DNA of 64,000 nt, from NCBI GenBank assembly GCA_014191195.1, contig BJGZ01000001.1, positions 248,001 through 312,000 of the forward strand. Direction: 5' to 3'. The position numbers and the translations under genes were made by a program. Under the pieces are notes generated by a model. That model searched no databases. It worked only from the letters and a program-made list of their open reading frames with translations, and had not been told where the DNA came from. Source of the stretch: Chlorobiota bacterium (GTDB taxonomy: Bacteria > Bacteroidota > Ignavibacteria > Kapaibacteriales > UBA961). Shown one piece after another: positions 54,496 to 63,922 of this stretch (position 1 is its first letter; each line of letters opens with the position of its first letter).

Positions 54496-55893
54496 TTATT
54501 GTTCTAATGGTAATTTCACACTAAATGTACTTCCATTTTTTGCATGGCTTTGAATAGAAACCGAGCCCTTATGCATTGTAACTATCGAATGTACATAACT
54601 AAGTCCTAATCCAAATCCTTTTACATCATGTCGATTGCTAGTAATTACCCTGTAAAACCTGTCAAATATTTTTTTATGATCTTCTTTTTTTATCCCAATG
54701 CCCCTATCGATAATTTGAATCAATATATCATGTTTTGTGTTCTCTGTTTTGATAGTTATATCTGGAAAATCCTTTGAGAATTTACAGGCATTATCAAGTA
54801 AATTTGTAAATACATTAAATAAATGGTGAGAATCGCCATGAATAGTTGAATGATTGGCTAAAAAAACAGAATTGATCTTGCCGCCTTTATTTCGGATATT
54901 GATCAATTGTTTGTCGATAGCTAGTTCAAGTATTTCATGAATATTAACTGATTCTAATATTAATGGAATTGACTTGTCTTCAAGTGTGGCTATCTGTAAA
55001 ATAAGGTCCACATGCTTACTTAATCTGCTGTTTTCTTTATGTATAGCATCTAGAAATCTATTCCTGGTTAACTCCGATTCTAAAATCTCTTGATCTCTAA
55101 GAGCTTCGCTAGCTAAAGATATAGTTGCTAAGGGAGTTTGAAATTCATGTGTCATATTGTCGATAAAATCTGCTTTCATTTTTGAAAGTTTTTTTTGTTT
55201 CAATAATGAAGAGATACTTATTGAGAAAATACCCATAATTAACAAAATACATGAAGCCGAACCCAGTAAAAAAATGCTTAGAGAATCTATTATATATGCT
55301 TGTATTTCAGGGAATATAACTGACAATCTATAATTAGATGTTAATATGTCATGAGGAAATAATTGAACATATAGCATACTATGTATCAATTCTTCACTAA
55401 AGACACTGTGTTCTGCATATACAATATTACTTTTCTTTGAATCAACTAAACCCCAATGAAATGGAGCTAATATCCCTAATTTAGAAAACTCTGATTGTAT
55501 TATGTTGTGAATATTATAGTAAGAAATTCTTTTTATAATTCCTTCGGATTTTAAAGCAATCAGATATGATTCTGCAATATCATTAGATTCTAAAATATTA
55601 GATTCTTTGTTAATTATCTGATTATTGGTGGTATATCTCTGATTGCTTCTTGGACTCTTAAACACAGAATCTGTATTATTTCTATGTGATTCTTTTGAGC
55701 TTTTAATTGCTTGTAATGTTTCTAGCTTTTTTAGTTTTAATGCAAAAGATTGTAAAGCTATAGATGCGGTTCTTAGTAATTCTTCATTTTTTATGCTAAA
55801 AGCAGAGTTGATCCAATACATTTGAAGTGCAATGAGCGAAATCATTGCAATGGTCATAATGATAATTAAATAAGAAATATGATATTTGTGCAT
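54496..55893 (-). CDS. Sensor histidine kinase
   Basis: The 465-residue inner-membrane kinase has two membrane helices (about 8-28 and 203-226) enclosing a periplasmic sensor of about 170 residues. A HisKA domain follows with H249 (DNMTHEFQTPLATIS), then a HATPase with N box NLLDNACKFS, G1 IDRGIGIKKED, F box IFDRFYR and G2 GFGLGLSYVHSI. The periplasmic region has no domain that I recognise. It is the cognate partner of the OmpR-type regulator just downstream. Confidence 0.94.
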   Translation of the reverse strand: MHKYHISYLIIIMTIAMISLIALQMYWINSAFSIKNEELLRTASIALQSFALKLKKLETLQAIKSSKESHRNNTDSVFKSPRSNQRYTTNNQIINKESNILESNDIAESYLIALKSEGIIKRISYYNIHNIIQSEFSKLGILAPFHWGLVDSKKSNIVYAEHSVFSEELIHSMLYVQLFPHDILTSNYRLSVIFPEIQAYIIDSLSIFLLGSASCILLIMGIFSISISSLLKQKKLSKMKADFIDNMTHEFQTPLATISLASEALRDQEILESELTRNRFLDAIHKENSRLSKHVDLILQIATLEDKSIPLILESVNIHEILELAIDKQLINIRNKGGKINSVFLANHSTIHGDSHHLFNVFTNLLDNACKFSKDFPDITIKTENTKHDILIQIIDRGIGIKKEDHKKIFDRFYRVITSNRHDVKGFGLGLSYVHSIVTMHKGSVSIQSHAKNGSTFSVKLPLEQ

Positions 55894-56019
55894 TCAGAAT
55901 ATTGATTTGTTTTACCCTAATTTTGATTAGCGATAACAATTTACATAAATCAATGTAGATTTGCAGAAGATTTAACGTCCATTAACATTTATTGAATTAT
56001 TATTATCAGATACTCATAT

Positions 56020-56385
56020 ATGCAAAATAAGAATAATGAATCATTAGCAGAATATGCTGCACAAAGACAAGTAGATGCATATAATGATAAAGATATAGAT
56101 GCATTTTTAGATTGCTATTCTGATGATATTGAACTTACTTATCAGCACAGTGGCGAAGTATTTTGCAAGGGTAAAGTAGAAATGCGAGCTATTTATGGAT
56201 CTATGTTCAATAGATGTCCTGATTTATTATGCATTATTGTAAAGAGAATTGCTTGTGGGGAATTCGCAATTGATGAAGAATTAGTTAATGGGCAGGTAAA
56301 AGGAAAAACTATTCATGCTACTGCTATTTACCATGTGAATCAAAATGGATTAATTGATAAAGCATGGTTTATGAGAGACGAATAA
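56020..56385 (+). CDS. NTF2-like/SnoaL-like protein
   Basis: The 121-residue protein has the cone-shaped NTF2 fold pattern: VDAYNDKDIDAFLDCYSDDIELTY, then FCKGKVEMRAIYGSMF, and the C-terminal strands TAIYHVNQNGLIDKAWFMRDE. Members include ketosteroid isomerase-like and SnoaL-like enzymes and many small ligand-binding proteins. No catalytic signature lets me choose. It is a single gene between the kinase and a bidirectional terminator. Confidence 0.82.
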   Translation: MQNKNNESLAEYAAQRQVDAYNDKDIDAFLDCYSDDIELTYQHSGEVFCKGKVEMRAIYGSMFNRCPDLLCIIVKRIACGEFAIDEELVNGQVKGKTIHATAIYHVNQNGLIDKAWFMRDE

Positions 56386-56419
56386 AAAAAGGCTGTATTT
56401 CTAAAAAATACAGCCTTTT
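56384..56419. terminator. Bidirectional terminator between convergent genes
   Basis: AAAGGCTGTATTT-CTAAA-AAATACAGCCTTT is a perfect 13-bp stem with an A-run on the left and T on the right, serving the NTF2-like gene and rplY. Confidence 0.92.
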
Positions 56420-56436
56420 AAATAAGCAAGTAAGGA

Positions 56437-57012
56437 TTAACTTTTTACTTCATCCTTTTTTCGAGGGACAGCAATAGCTACAATAGTAGCATCGCCATTA
56501 GTTTTAATGGTTAAACCAGGGAAATTAATATCACTAACATGAATTGCATGTCCAATTTTTAGATCTGTAATATCAATCTCTAATTTTTCGGGAAGATCCT
56601 TAGGTAAGCAAACCACTGGTAATTTATGGATGATATGTTCCAAAATACCACCTTCTTTTATACCAATGCTTTGTCCTTTAAAAGCAACTGGAACAAGAAT
56701 ATTGATTGGCTTGTCTTCTTGCACACCAAACAAATCAAAATGTACAATTACATCAGTAACAGGATCGAAAGATATATCTTTCAACATGCATTTGATAGTA
56801 GAATTAGAACCTTCTACATCTAAGTTTATAATTTTTGCATTTGCTGTATACACAATAGGACGCATATTTAGCGGATGAACAGAAATAGCAATTGGCTCCT
56901 CGCCATGACTATAATATATTCCAGTAACTAGGCCTTTATTCCTTATAGCTTTAGAGGCTTTTTTACCAATATCACGGCGCTGAGCTTTAAGAACAACTTC
57001 ACTCATTGACAT
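56437..57012 (-). CDS. rplY: 50S ribosomal protein bL25 (CTC/TL5 form)
   Basis: The 191-residue protein is the long, two-domain form of L25 that binds 5S rRNA. The N-terminal 5S-binding beta barrel (LKAQRRDIGKKASKAIRNKGLVTGIYYSHGEEPIAI) is followed by the TL5 C-terminal beta domain (PVAFKGQSIGIKEGGILEHIIHKLPVVCLPKDLPEKLEIDI). It has the classic neighbour prs, 31 bases upstream on the same strand. Confidence 0.95.
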   Translation of the reverse strand: MSMSEVVLKAQRRDIGKKASKAIRNKGLVTGIYYSHGEEPIAISVHPLNMRPIVYTANAKIINLDVEGSNSTIKCMLKDISFDPVTDVIVHFDLFGVQEDKPINILVPVAFKGQSIGIKEGGILEHIIHKLPVVCLPKDLPEKLEIDITDLKIGHAIHVSDINFPGLTIKTNGDATIVAIAVPRKKDEVKS

Positions 57013-57043
57013 TCTCCAATGAAATTCTTATTGAATAGTATAT

Positions 57044-57982
57044 TTATCTAATTATTTCAAAAAGCGAACTGATCGAAGCATTATTATGCGTTCTACGTAT
57101 CGCTTCTGCGAATAAGTCTGCTACAGAAATCGTGTGTATTTTATTGCTATCCCAATGCATCGGGAAAGTATCTGTAACATACACATTCTGTATTGCAGGA
57201 CTATTATGAATTTTCTCTATGGCACTACCAGAAAATACCGCATGTGTACATACACCTGTGATACTTTTTGCTCCTGCAGCAATTAACGCTTCAGAGCATT
57301 TTACAAATGTAGTTCCTGTATCAATCAAATCGTCAATTACTATGATGTTCTTACCTTCAACCTCGCCGATTATATTCATCACTTCGGCAACATTATGGGA
57401 AGGCCTACGCTTATCTACCACTACTAAGTCTGCACCAAGAATCTTAGCATATGTTCTAGCGGTTTTTATACCACCAACATCAGGAGAAGCTATTGCAAGG
57501 TTGTCAGACTTAATATCAAAAAGCGCTTTAACTAATACAGTAGAACCATATAAATGGTCTAAAGGAATATCAAAAAAGCCTTGAATTTGCGGTGTGTGCA
57601 AATCCATTGTGATTACTCTGTCTGCACCTGCTTCGGTTATCAAATTAGCAACTAATTTAGCAGTAACAGAAACTCTTGGCTGATCTTTTCTGTCTTGACG
57701 TGAATATGCAAAATAAGGAATAACGGCTGTTATTCTTTTTGCAGATGCCCTACGTGCAGCATCAATCATTATTAATAGTTCAAGTAGATTTTCTGCAGGA
57801 GGATTTGTAGGTTGAACGATAAAAACATCTTTACCCCTAATGTTTTCTTCGTATTTAACCCAAATTTCTCCATCACTAAAGTTTGTAATTGTTACCGGAG
57901 ATAACTCTTCTCCTAAAGACCGAGCTATTTTTTCGGCTAAAGGACTATTTGATCTACCAGAAACAATAATTAACTCTGACAT
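57044..57982 (-). CDS. prs: Ribose-phosphate pyrophosphokinase
   Basis: The 312-residue class I PRPP synthase transfers pyrophosphate from ATP to ribose 5-phosphate for nucleotide, histidine and NAD synthesis. The family blocks are NFSDGEIWVKYEENIRGKDVFIVQ, IPYFAYSRQDRKD, the metal/ATP block ITMDLHTPQIQGFF, and the PRPP loop IIVIDDLIDTGTTFVK. Length is normal. It forms the usual prs-rplY operon. Confidence 0.96.
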   Translation of the reverse strand: MSELIIVSGRSNSPLAEKIARSLGEELSPVTITNFSDGEIWVKYEENIRGKDVFIVQPTNPPAENLLELLIMIDAARRASAKRITAVIPYFAYSRQDRKDQPRVSVTAKLVANLITEAGADRVITMDLHTPQIQGFFDIPLDHLYGSTVLVKALFDIKSDNLAIASPDVGGIKTARTYAKILGADLVVVDKRRPSHNVAEVMNIIGEVEGKNIIVIDDLIDTGTTFVKCSEALIAAGAKSITGVCTHAVFSGSAIEKIHNSPAIQNVYVTDTFPMHWDSNKIHTISVADLFAEAIRRTHNNASISSLFEIIR

Positions 57983-58121
57983 GCAGAATGCACCAAGAAC
58001 TGATTAATTATAAAGTATATAAGGTTGCCAATAATACAATTAAGTAATACATGGTAACCGTTTCATTCTTAGTGAAAAGCCACAAACCGTAAGCCGGCTA
58101 TGGCTTCCAAGTATATATCAG

Positions 58122-58193
<72 letters not shown>

Positions 58194-58295
58194 ACAATGT
58201 TTGCTTATAAAACAGAGTTGCAAAAATAAGAGATGCTGGTTAAGAATCAAAGAAAAAAAAATCTGAAGGGTAAATAATATAATTACCTGATATGA

Positions 58296-59489
58296 TTATT
58301 CGAGTGAATTGGATAATATTTGAGCAGTAGAAGCGCTAAATTCTCTTTGAATTGTTATAATATCATGTTGATATAATTGTTCGTGAGATGTAAGAGTTTT
58401 ACCATCTTTATGAAGTAGTGCAAATCCTTTTTTGAGTGGTTGTAATGGATATAGAGCATTAAAATGTTGTTCTAATGCAAAAAATCCTTTTTTGTGTTCG
58501 GCTAGAGTTCTTTGGCTATTTTGAAATAATCTAGTTTCTAGATCATCTGTTTTTTGAATTGCATATCGAATAGAATCTTTTACAAATTTAAAACCTGAAT
58601 GTTGTTCATATCTAAGTACCAATTCTTTTTTCTGCGATATGGTTTGGGATATCACTTTCTTTATCGAATTTTCTGTATTATCAATAAAATGAATAAAATC
58701 TGAGATTGTAATAGAGGTTGCTAATTCAGCGGCAGCAGTTGGAGTAGCTGCACGGTGATCTGCTACAAAATCAGCAATTGTGAAATCCGTTTCATGTCCA
58801 ATTCCAGCTATAATTGGTATGGAACAATTGGCAATTGCTCTTGCAACTAATTCAGAATTGAAGGCCCATAAGTCTTCGATAGAACCTCCGCCCCTAGCCA
58901 GGATTATGATGTCGCAATTGTGTGATTGCAATTCAATGATAGCATTTTTAATATCTTCAATAGCAGAATCACCTTGAACTAAAGTAGGCCTTAAGAGAAT
59001 TTCAGATAAAGGGCTTCTTCGTTTAAGTGTAGTTAGAATATCTTGAACAGCTGCACCCGTTGGAGAAGTAATAATTCCAATGTTTTTAGCAAATACTGGA
59101 ATAGGTTTTTTTCGGGAAATATCAAATAAACCTTCTCGTCCAAGTTTTAATTTTAACTCCTCGAAAGCCATGTAAAGATCGCCTGTACCCAAAGGGACAA
59201 TCGAAATACAATCTAATTGATATTTTCCTTGCGGGGGATATACTGAAACCGTACCTATTGCTAACACTTTCATACCATCTTGTAATGGAAATACAAGGGT
59301 TTTTCCCCGCCACATGACAGCAGAAATTTGTGCGGCATCATCTTTTAAAGAAAAATACCTATGTCCAGAAGAATGTAATTTGAAATTAGAGATTTCACCA
59401 GTAATTGACAGAATTCCCATTCCATCTAATAATGATTTAATTGTTCCTGTTATTTGGCTTACTGTTAATGGTTTTTTTTCCATATGCAT
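58296..59489 (-). CDS. xseA: Exodeoxyribonuclease VII large subunit
   Basis: The 397-residue subunit degrades single-stranded DNA together with several XseB chains. It has an N-terminal OB fold (LTVSQITGTIKSLLDG, ISNFKLHSSGHRYFSLKD), then the catalytic domain with GIITSPTGAAVQDIL, the hallmark IILARGGGSIEDLWAFN, and GIGHETDFTIADFVADHRAATPTAAAE, followed by a long coiled-coil stretch that recruits XseB. Length is normal. xseB, often adjacent and small, is not found downstream; a 100-base gap and tRNA-Gln follow. Confidence 0.95.
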   Translation of the reverse strand: MHMEKKPLTVSQITGTIKSLLDGMGILSITGEISNFKLHSSGHRYFSLKDDAAQISAVMWRGKTLVFPLQDGMKVLAIGTVSVYPPQGKYQLDCISIVPLGTGDLYMAFEELKLKLGREGLFDISRKKPIPVFAKNIGIITSPTGAAVQDILTTLKRRSPLSEILLRPTLVQGDSAIEDIKNAIIELQSHNCDIIILARGGGSIEDLWAFNSELVARAIANCSIPIIAGIGHETDFTIADFVADHRAATPTAAAELATSITISDFIHFIDNTENSIKKVISQTISQKKELVLRYEQHSGFKFVKDSIRYAIQKTDDLETRLFQNSQRTLAEHKKGFFALEQHFNALYPLQPLKKGFALLHKDGKTLTSHEQLYQHDIITIQREFSASTAQILSNSLE

Positions 59490-59694
59490 TTCATTTTCTT
59501 ATTATTAATCAAAACAAATTATGAATTTTAATTGTGTATGGAAAAGGAACTGAAAACATTCTTTAATATTTGATGAAGGTGCCTATTTATAAGCCTTGGG
59601 GATATCCTTCGTTTATTGTAATTTGGCATATTATTGGCATTTGAATCTTTGAATGCCTCAGCATAAAGAAAAATAAATCATAGAGGAAGTGATT

Positions 59695-60897
59695 TTGAGT
59701 TCACATTTATCATACCGAGTTTTAGCTGCACAGGAAGCGCAAACTTTGGCCATATCAAATAAAGCAAAAAGATTAAAGAAGCAGGGTTTAGATATCGTCT
59801 CTCTTTCTGTAGGAGAACCTGATTTTGATACACCGGAATGTGCTAAGCAAGCAGCATTACATGCAATTTCACAAAATTTTACTCATTATACAGAATCCGA
59901 TGGTATTATGGAATTAAGAGAAGCTGTCGCTAATAAATTTATTAATGATAATGATATTAAATCTGTTAGGCAGTCAACGATCTTAATTTCTGGGGGCGCT
60001 AAACAATGTATCTATAATGTGCTTAATGCTATATGTAATGAAGGCGATGAAGTATTGATCTTTGCTCCATATTGGGTTAGTTATCCTGCTATGGTAGCAT
60101 TAACTGGTGCCACACCGATTATCATTCAAGCTTCATTTGAACAAGTATATAAAGTTACTCCTTTGCAATTGCAGGCTCATTTAACAATTAACACTAAATG
60201 TGTCATCTTAAATAGTCCTTCCAATCCTACTGGAATCATGTATACAGAACAGGAAATAAGAGACTTAGCAGCTGTATTACAGGATCATGATTGTTTTATT
60301 ATTAGTGATGAAATTTATGAGAAGATATCATTCGGAGATATAAAACACTTTTCTCCGGGTGCCATTGAATCTATAGCTCATAGAGTAATTACCGTTAATG
60401 GTGTGTCAAAAGCATATGCAATGACTGGATGGCGTATAGGCTATATGAATGCCCCCGAACATGTGTTTAAAGAAGCATCTAAAGTACAAGGACAAAGTAC
60501 TTCGCATCCATGTTCTATTGCGCAAAAAGCAGCACTTGGTGCTTTGATTGGTGGAGATTATGATGTAGAAAACATGCGAAAAGCATTTTCTTTTAGAAAG
60601 CAATTGGTTTGTGATCTACTGTCAACAATACCAGGTATTAGATTTCATATTCCTGATGGTGCTTTTTATGTTTTTATTGAATTAGGATCAATTCTTGCTG
60701 ATACAGGTATTGAAGATGATGCACTGTTTTGTAGTTATTTATTAGATAGATTTTTATTAGCCTTAGTTCCTGGTAGTGCATTTGGCAATCCAAATTCAAT
60801 AAGAATTTCTTTTGCTGCTTCTGAACAAACACTTCAAAAAGGGATATTACGTCTTGCCGAGGGGATTTCTTCTTTACAAAATCAAAAAAATGTATAA
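59695..60897 (+). CDS. aspC: Pyridoxal-phosphate aminotransferase class I (aspartate aminotransferase-like)
   Basis: The start is taken as TTG 59695, 6 bases after GAGGAA (59683-59688); the earlier in-frame GTG at 59689 overlaps that ribosome site. The 400-residue product has the subgroup I-gamma features: LSVGEPDFDTPE near the N-terminus, NSPSNPTGIMYTEQEI with the Asn contact, ISDEIYEKISFGD, and the PLP lysine in VNGVSKAYAMTGWRIGY. Aspartate:2-oxoglutarate transamination is the most likely reaction; related prephenate or glutamate aminotransferases cannot be excluded. Its stop overlaps the ATG of the DUF58 gene. Confidence 0.9.
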   Translation: MSSHLSYRVLAAQEAQTLAISNKAKRLKKQGLDIVSLSVGEPDFDTPECAKQAALHAISQNFTHYTESDGIMELREAVANKFINDNDIKSVRQSTILISGGAKQCIYNVLNAICNEGDEVLIFAPYWVSYPAMVALTGATPIIIQASFEQVYKVTPLQLQAHLTINTKCVILNSPSNPTGIMYTEQEIRDLAAVLQDHDCFIISDEIYEKISFGDIKHFSPGAIESIAHRVITVNGVSKAYAMTGWRIGYMNAPEHVFKEASKVQGQSTSHPCSIAQKAALGALIGGDYDVENMRKAFSFRKQLVCDLLSTIPGIRFHIPDGAFYVFIELGSILADTGIEDDALFCSYLLDRFLLALVPGSAFGNPNSIRISFAASEQTLQKGILRLAEGISSLQNQKNV

Positions 60898-61783
60898 TTC
60901 ACACAAATATCTAAGCCCCGAAGCTGTTTCAAGTTTGGGATCAATTGAAATTAAAGCTAGGCTGATAGTCGAAGGCTTTATGTCTGGTTTGCATAAATCA
61001 CCATATCATGGTTTTAGCGTAGAATTTGCTGAACACAGACAATATCATCCAGGAGATGATTTAAGGTATTTAGATTGGAAAATTGTAGGAAGAACTAATC
61101 GATATTATATCAAGCAATTCGAAGAAGAAACCAATTTACGTTGTACAGTTGTAGTTGATTCGAGTGCATCTATGAATTATGCTTCTAAAGGAAACATCAC
61201 TAAATTCGATTATGCTGCTTGTTTGGCTGCGTCTTTCTGCTATTTAATGATGAAACAACAAGATGCTGCTGGGCTTGTATTATACAATTCAGATTTAGTG
61301 AATTTTTTACCCCCAAAAAAGAAGGCTTCCTATCTTCAAGAAATACTTAAAATTTTGGGATCAGCTGTCCCATCAATGCAAACTGGCACTTCTGATGCAT
61401 TGCATAAGCTTGCTGATCAATTACCCAAAAGAGGTATGGTTATAGTTATAAGCGATTTTTTTGATGATATCCAATCCATCGTACAAGCTCTAAAACATTT
61501 TAGACACAATGGCCATGAAGTGATTGCGATTCAGGTTCTAGATCCAAGAGAAAAAGATTTTGATTTTGGTGCAGATGCTAATTTTAAAGACATTGAAACT
61601 GGAGAAGAGTTAATGACTCAGCCATATCAGATTAAGAAATCGTATACAGAAGAATTTCAACGTTTTGTGATTCAATTAAAACATGAATGCAGGATAAGAG
61701 GCGTAGAATATTTGCAGATTGATACCTCTCAGCCATATGCAATAGCATTAAGAGAGTATCTATTTAAAAGGAATCGACAATAG
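60890..61783 (+). CDS. DUF58 domain protein (MoxR-associated, vWA-like)
   Basis: ATG 60890 (MYNSHKYLSPEAV) overlaps the aminotransferase stop by 8 bases (ATGTATAA) and gives the normal DUF58 N-terminus; the upstream frame to 60812 is inside the aspC gene. The 297-residue protein shows GLHKSPYHGFSVEFAEHRQYHPGDDLRYLDWK, the family hallmark, then a von Willebrand A-like metal site (VVVDSSASMNY) and VIVISDFFDD. Such proteins usually work with a MoxR AAA ATPase and BatA/B proteins, none of which is next to it here. The function is probably as a chaperone or adaptor. Confidence 0.9.
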   Translation: MYNSHKYLSPEAVSSLGSIEIKARLIVEGFMSGLHKSPYHGFSVEFAEHRQYHPGDDLRYLDWKIVGRTNRYYIKQFEEETNLRCTVVVDSSASMNYASKGNITKFDYAACLAASFCYLMMKQQDAAGLVLYNSDLVNFLPPKKKASYLQEILKILGSAVPSMQTGTSDALHKLADQLPKRGMVIVISDFFDDIQSIVQALKHFRHNGHEVIAIQVLDPREKDFDFGADANFKDIETGEELMTQPYQIKKSYTEEFQRFVIQLKHECRIRGVEYLQIDTSQPYAIALREYLFKRNRQ

Positions 61784-61831
61784 GAAACCAAAAAATATTT
61801 AATTGTTGTAATAAATACTATGCACGTCAAA

Positions 61832-62410
61832 TTATTTTTTTACCATCGCACGCATTATTGCAGACTTAAAATCTTCCTTGCTTCTTGCCCCAACTATTTT
61901 TTCTGAAATGCTTCCGTCTGCTTTGATAATAAATGTAGTAGGAATAGCTCCAATTCCATCAAAAGCATCTGCAACTTGATCATTGCCAACTAGCACTGTA
62001 TACGGCATATTTTTTAAGCGGACAAATTTGCTTACAGTTTTTAAAGCTTCATCATCTCTATCCATCGAAACACCTAAAACTAAAACTTCATTTTCAGAAA
62101 ACTCTTTATAAAGTTCAATTATATCTGGGATTTCTTTTCTGCAAGGAGGACACCACGTTGCCCAAAAGTTCAAGAATATTACCTTTCCAGCGCCATACTG
62201 AATTAAATTACTCAAATTAGTTCCATCTTTCCATGTAAAAGTAGACGCCTTGCCGGGAACAGTTGATCTATTAACTGTTTCAATAGGAAAAACCTTGACT
62301 TTTGGTGTATTATCTGTTGTTTGAGCATATACATTGATGGAAGTAAATGTTCCTAATAAAACGGTAGATATTAATGCTAAACGAAGTGATGTGCCCTGAA
62401 AGCAATTCAT
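61832..62410 (-). CDS. TlpA/ResA-type exported thioredoxin
   Basis: The 192-residue protein has a signal peptide (about 1-29, ending VYAQ) and a thioredoxin fold with W86-C87-P-P-C90 (NFWATWCPPCRKEIPD), VLGVSMDRDDEAL and the cis-proline region GIGAIPTTFIIKADG. WCPPC proteins of this group usually reduce disulfides in the periplasm, for example in cytochrome c maturation. It starts 1 base after the stop of an anti-sigma-like gene and is third in an operon behind an ECF sigma factor, which suggests that its product is linked to that stress response. Confidence 0.93.
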   Translation of the reverse strand: MNCFQGTSLRLALISTVLLGTFTSINVYAQTTDNTPKVKVFPIETVNRSTVPGKASTFTWKDGTNLSNLIQYGAGKVIFLNFWATWCPPCRKEIPDIIELYKEFSENEVLVLGVSMDRDDEALKTVSKFVRLKNMPYTVLVGNDQVADAFDGIGAIPTTFIIKADGSISEKIVGARSKEDFKSAIMRAMVKK

Positions 62411-62411
62411 A

Positions 62412-63305
62412 TCAGGATTCCTTAACGTGAATAAGTGCTGAAAGTTGATCCATACGTAGATTTGTGACGATTGAACACATATTAGATTTTATTCGCCATA
62501 AAACCATTGTATTATTGGAACCTTTTTCTTTCTCCCAATACCAATCAGCTTTGTTAACTATTTCTATAGCTTTTGGATTGATTTGCAGATTATGGTTATC
62601 TATCATCTGATTTGGCACTTCGTACATGTATACAAATTTATCGCCTACTTTGAAAACGAAGTGGGCCAATTTAACACCTTTATATTCAGAAACAACACCA
62701 CCCTGCAATTCTGCATCAATATCTGGGTAAAAAACTGGATAATTAACGCCTTTTTCTTTAAAAAATTTAGATAATTCATCTTTGTTATTGGTTAGCATCT
62801 GAAGCGGTAAATTGCCATTCTCTAAAGAATGAAAATTATTATATGCCTGAAAACATAAATTATCATTGCCTTTGTGAGTTATATTTACATAAGAAAATAT
62901 TTCGGAATCAACAGAGGATTGATTATACAGTAAATAGCCTGAAATACCAATAATTATGCCTAAAGGGAAGGCAATTACAGGCTTAAGGAAAATCTTAAGT
63001 ATAACATTATATACATTATAAAATGTCTGTTCAATTTTTGATGAATGCTCTGCTGTATTCAATGATTGTTCATTATCAAGAATTCTTTGAACTGCCATTT
63101 GAACATCTAGAGGGGCATGTATGCTCAATGCATCTTTGCGATTAATAAAGATGTTTTTGGTTGCCGTTTGAATTGTATGTGCTACGCGTAACTCAGTGTT
63201 AGAATCAAGACGGTTCAGAAGCTCTTCTCTAAGATCTGGGGCAATATATTCCCCATCTATTAAAGATGTGAGATTCTCTTCGAGTTCTTGTTGCTTGTAA
63301 TTCAC
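62412..63305 (-). CDS. Putative membrane-anchored anti-sigma factor
   Basis: The 297-residue protein is encoded directly behind an ECF sigma factor gene. The N-terminal cytosolic part (1-100) starts with an anti-sigma-like helix (ELEENLTSLIDGEY; ELLNRLDSN) but lacks the HxxxCxxC zinc motif. One membrane helix (about 105-127) follows, then an extracytoplasmic domain of about 165 residues ending MVLWRIKSNMCSIVTNLRMDQLSAL, a pattern seen at the end of many anti-sigma sensor domains. The only two cysteines, C151 and C277, are both in this outer domain and could form a disulfide. The assignment rests on order and layout. Confidence 0.75.
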   Translation of the reverse strand: MNYKQQELEENLTSLIDGEYIAPDLREELLNRLDSNTELRVAHTIQTATKNIFINRKDALSIHAPLDVQMAVQRILDNEQSLNTAEHSSKIEQTFYNVYNVILKIFLKPVIAFPLGIIIGISGYLLYNQSSVDSEIFSYVNITHKGNDNLCFQAYNNFHSLENGNLPLQMLTNNKDELSKFFKEKGVNYPVFYPDIDAELQGGVVSEYKGVKLAHFVFKVGDKFVYMYEVPNQMIDNHNLQINPKAIEIVNKADWYWEKEKGSNNTMVLWRIKSNMCSIVTNLRMDQLSALIHVKES

Positions 63306-63346
63306 TGTAGTACTTAAAGGTGTAAAAAAAATATTAATTAATATTG

Positions 63347-63922
63347 TTATTGTTCATATTGTTGGGTATCATAACCACGGTTTTTGGCATACTTTATCAG
63401 TTTTGATGCTAAAATATTTCTAGCTCTGTGAAGCCTTGATCTAACAGTTCCAATAGGACATTCTAGGATTTCTGAGATTTCTTCATAAGTCATACCTTCT
63501 AAATCACACAGGATAATAGCAGTTCTAAATGATTCTGGTAATGAATCCAAAGCGATAGAAATCTCATCGTCTAATAAATTGTCAAAAATTCTTTTTTGAA
63601 GATCTGTAGATTCAGAAGACTCGCTTCTAATTAAATCGTAAAACTCTTCTATAGTATCATATTCGATAGTATCTGGCTCTTTTTTATCTTTTCGATATTG
63701 ATTTATATATGTGTTTTTTAATATGCGAAAAAGCCATGCTTTGCAATTTGTACCAGATTCAAATTTGTCAAAAAAACGATAACCTTTTAAGAAAGTTTCC
63801 TGCAACAAATCACTTGCATCATCTCTATCTCTACACAATCTTACAGCAAAGCTGTATAAAGCATTCATGTGTGGAAGTGCTTCCTGCTCGAACAATGATT
63901 GCTTACTTTGTGTACTATTCAT
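63347..63922 (-). CDS. RNA polymerase sigma factor, ECF (sigma-70 family)
   Basis: The 191-residue protein has region 2 (LYSFAVRLCRDRDDASDLLQETFLKGYRFFDKFESGTNCKAWLFRILKNTYINQYRK, about 20-78) and region 4 (ALDSLPESFRTAIILCDLEGMTYEEISEILECPIGTVRSRLHRAR, about 128-172), joined by an acidic linker; regions 1 and 3 are absent, which defines the ECF group. It directs transcription of a small stress or envelope regulon and is the first gene of the sigma/anti-sigma/TlpA operon. The 78 bases upstream to the window end contain no clear gene. Confidence 0.94.
   Translation of the reverse strand: MNSTQSKQSLFEQEALPHMNALYSFAVRLCRDRDDASDLLQETFLKGYRFFDKFESGTNCKAWLFRILKNTYINQYRKDKKEPDTIEYDTIEEFYDLIRSESSESTDLQKRIFDNLLDDEISIALDSLPESFRTAIILCDLEGMTYEEISEILECPIGTVRSRLHRARNILASKLIKYAKNRGYDTQQYEQ

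Noticed and set aside
58081-58120. Hairpin AAGCC ... GGCTT next to tRNA-Gln as a small RNA
   Set aside because: The stem is only six pairs plus three inner pairs with a short T stretch; it is adequate at most as processing or termination structure for the tRNA transcript region.
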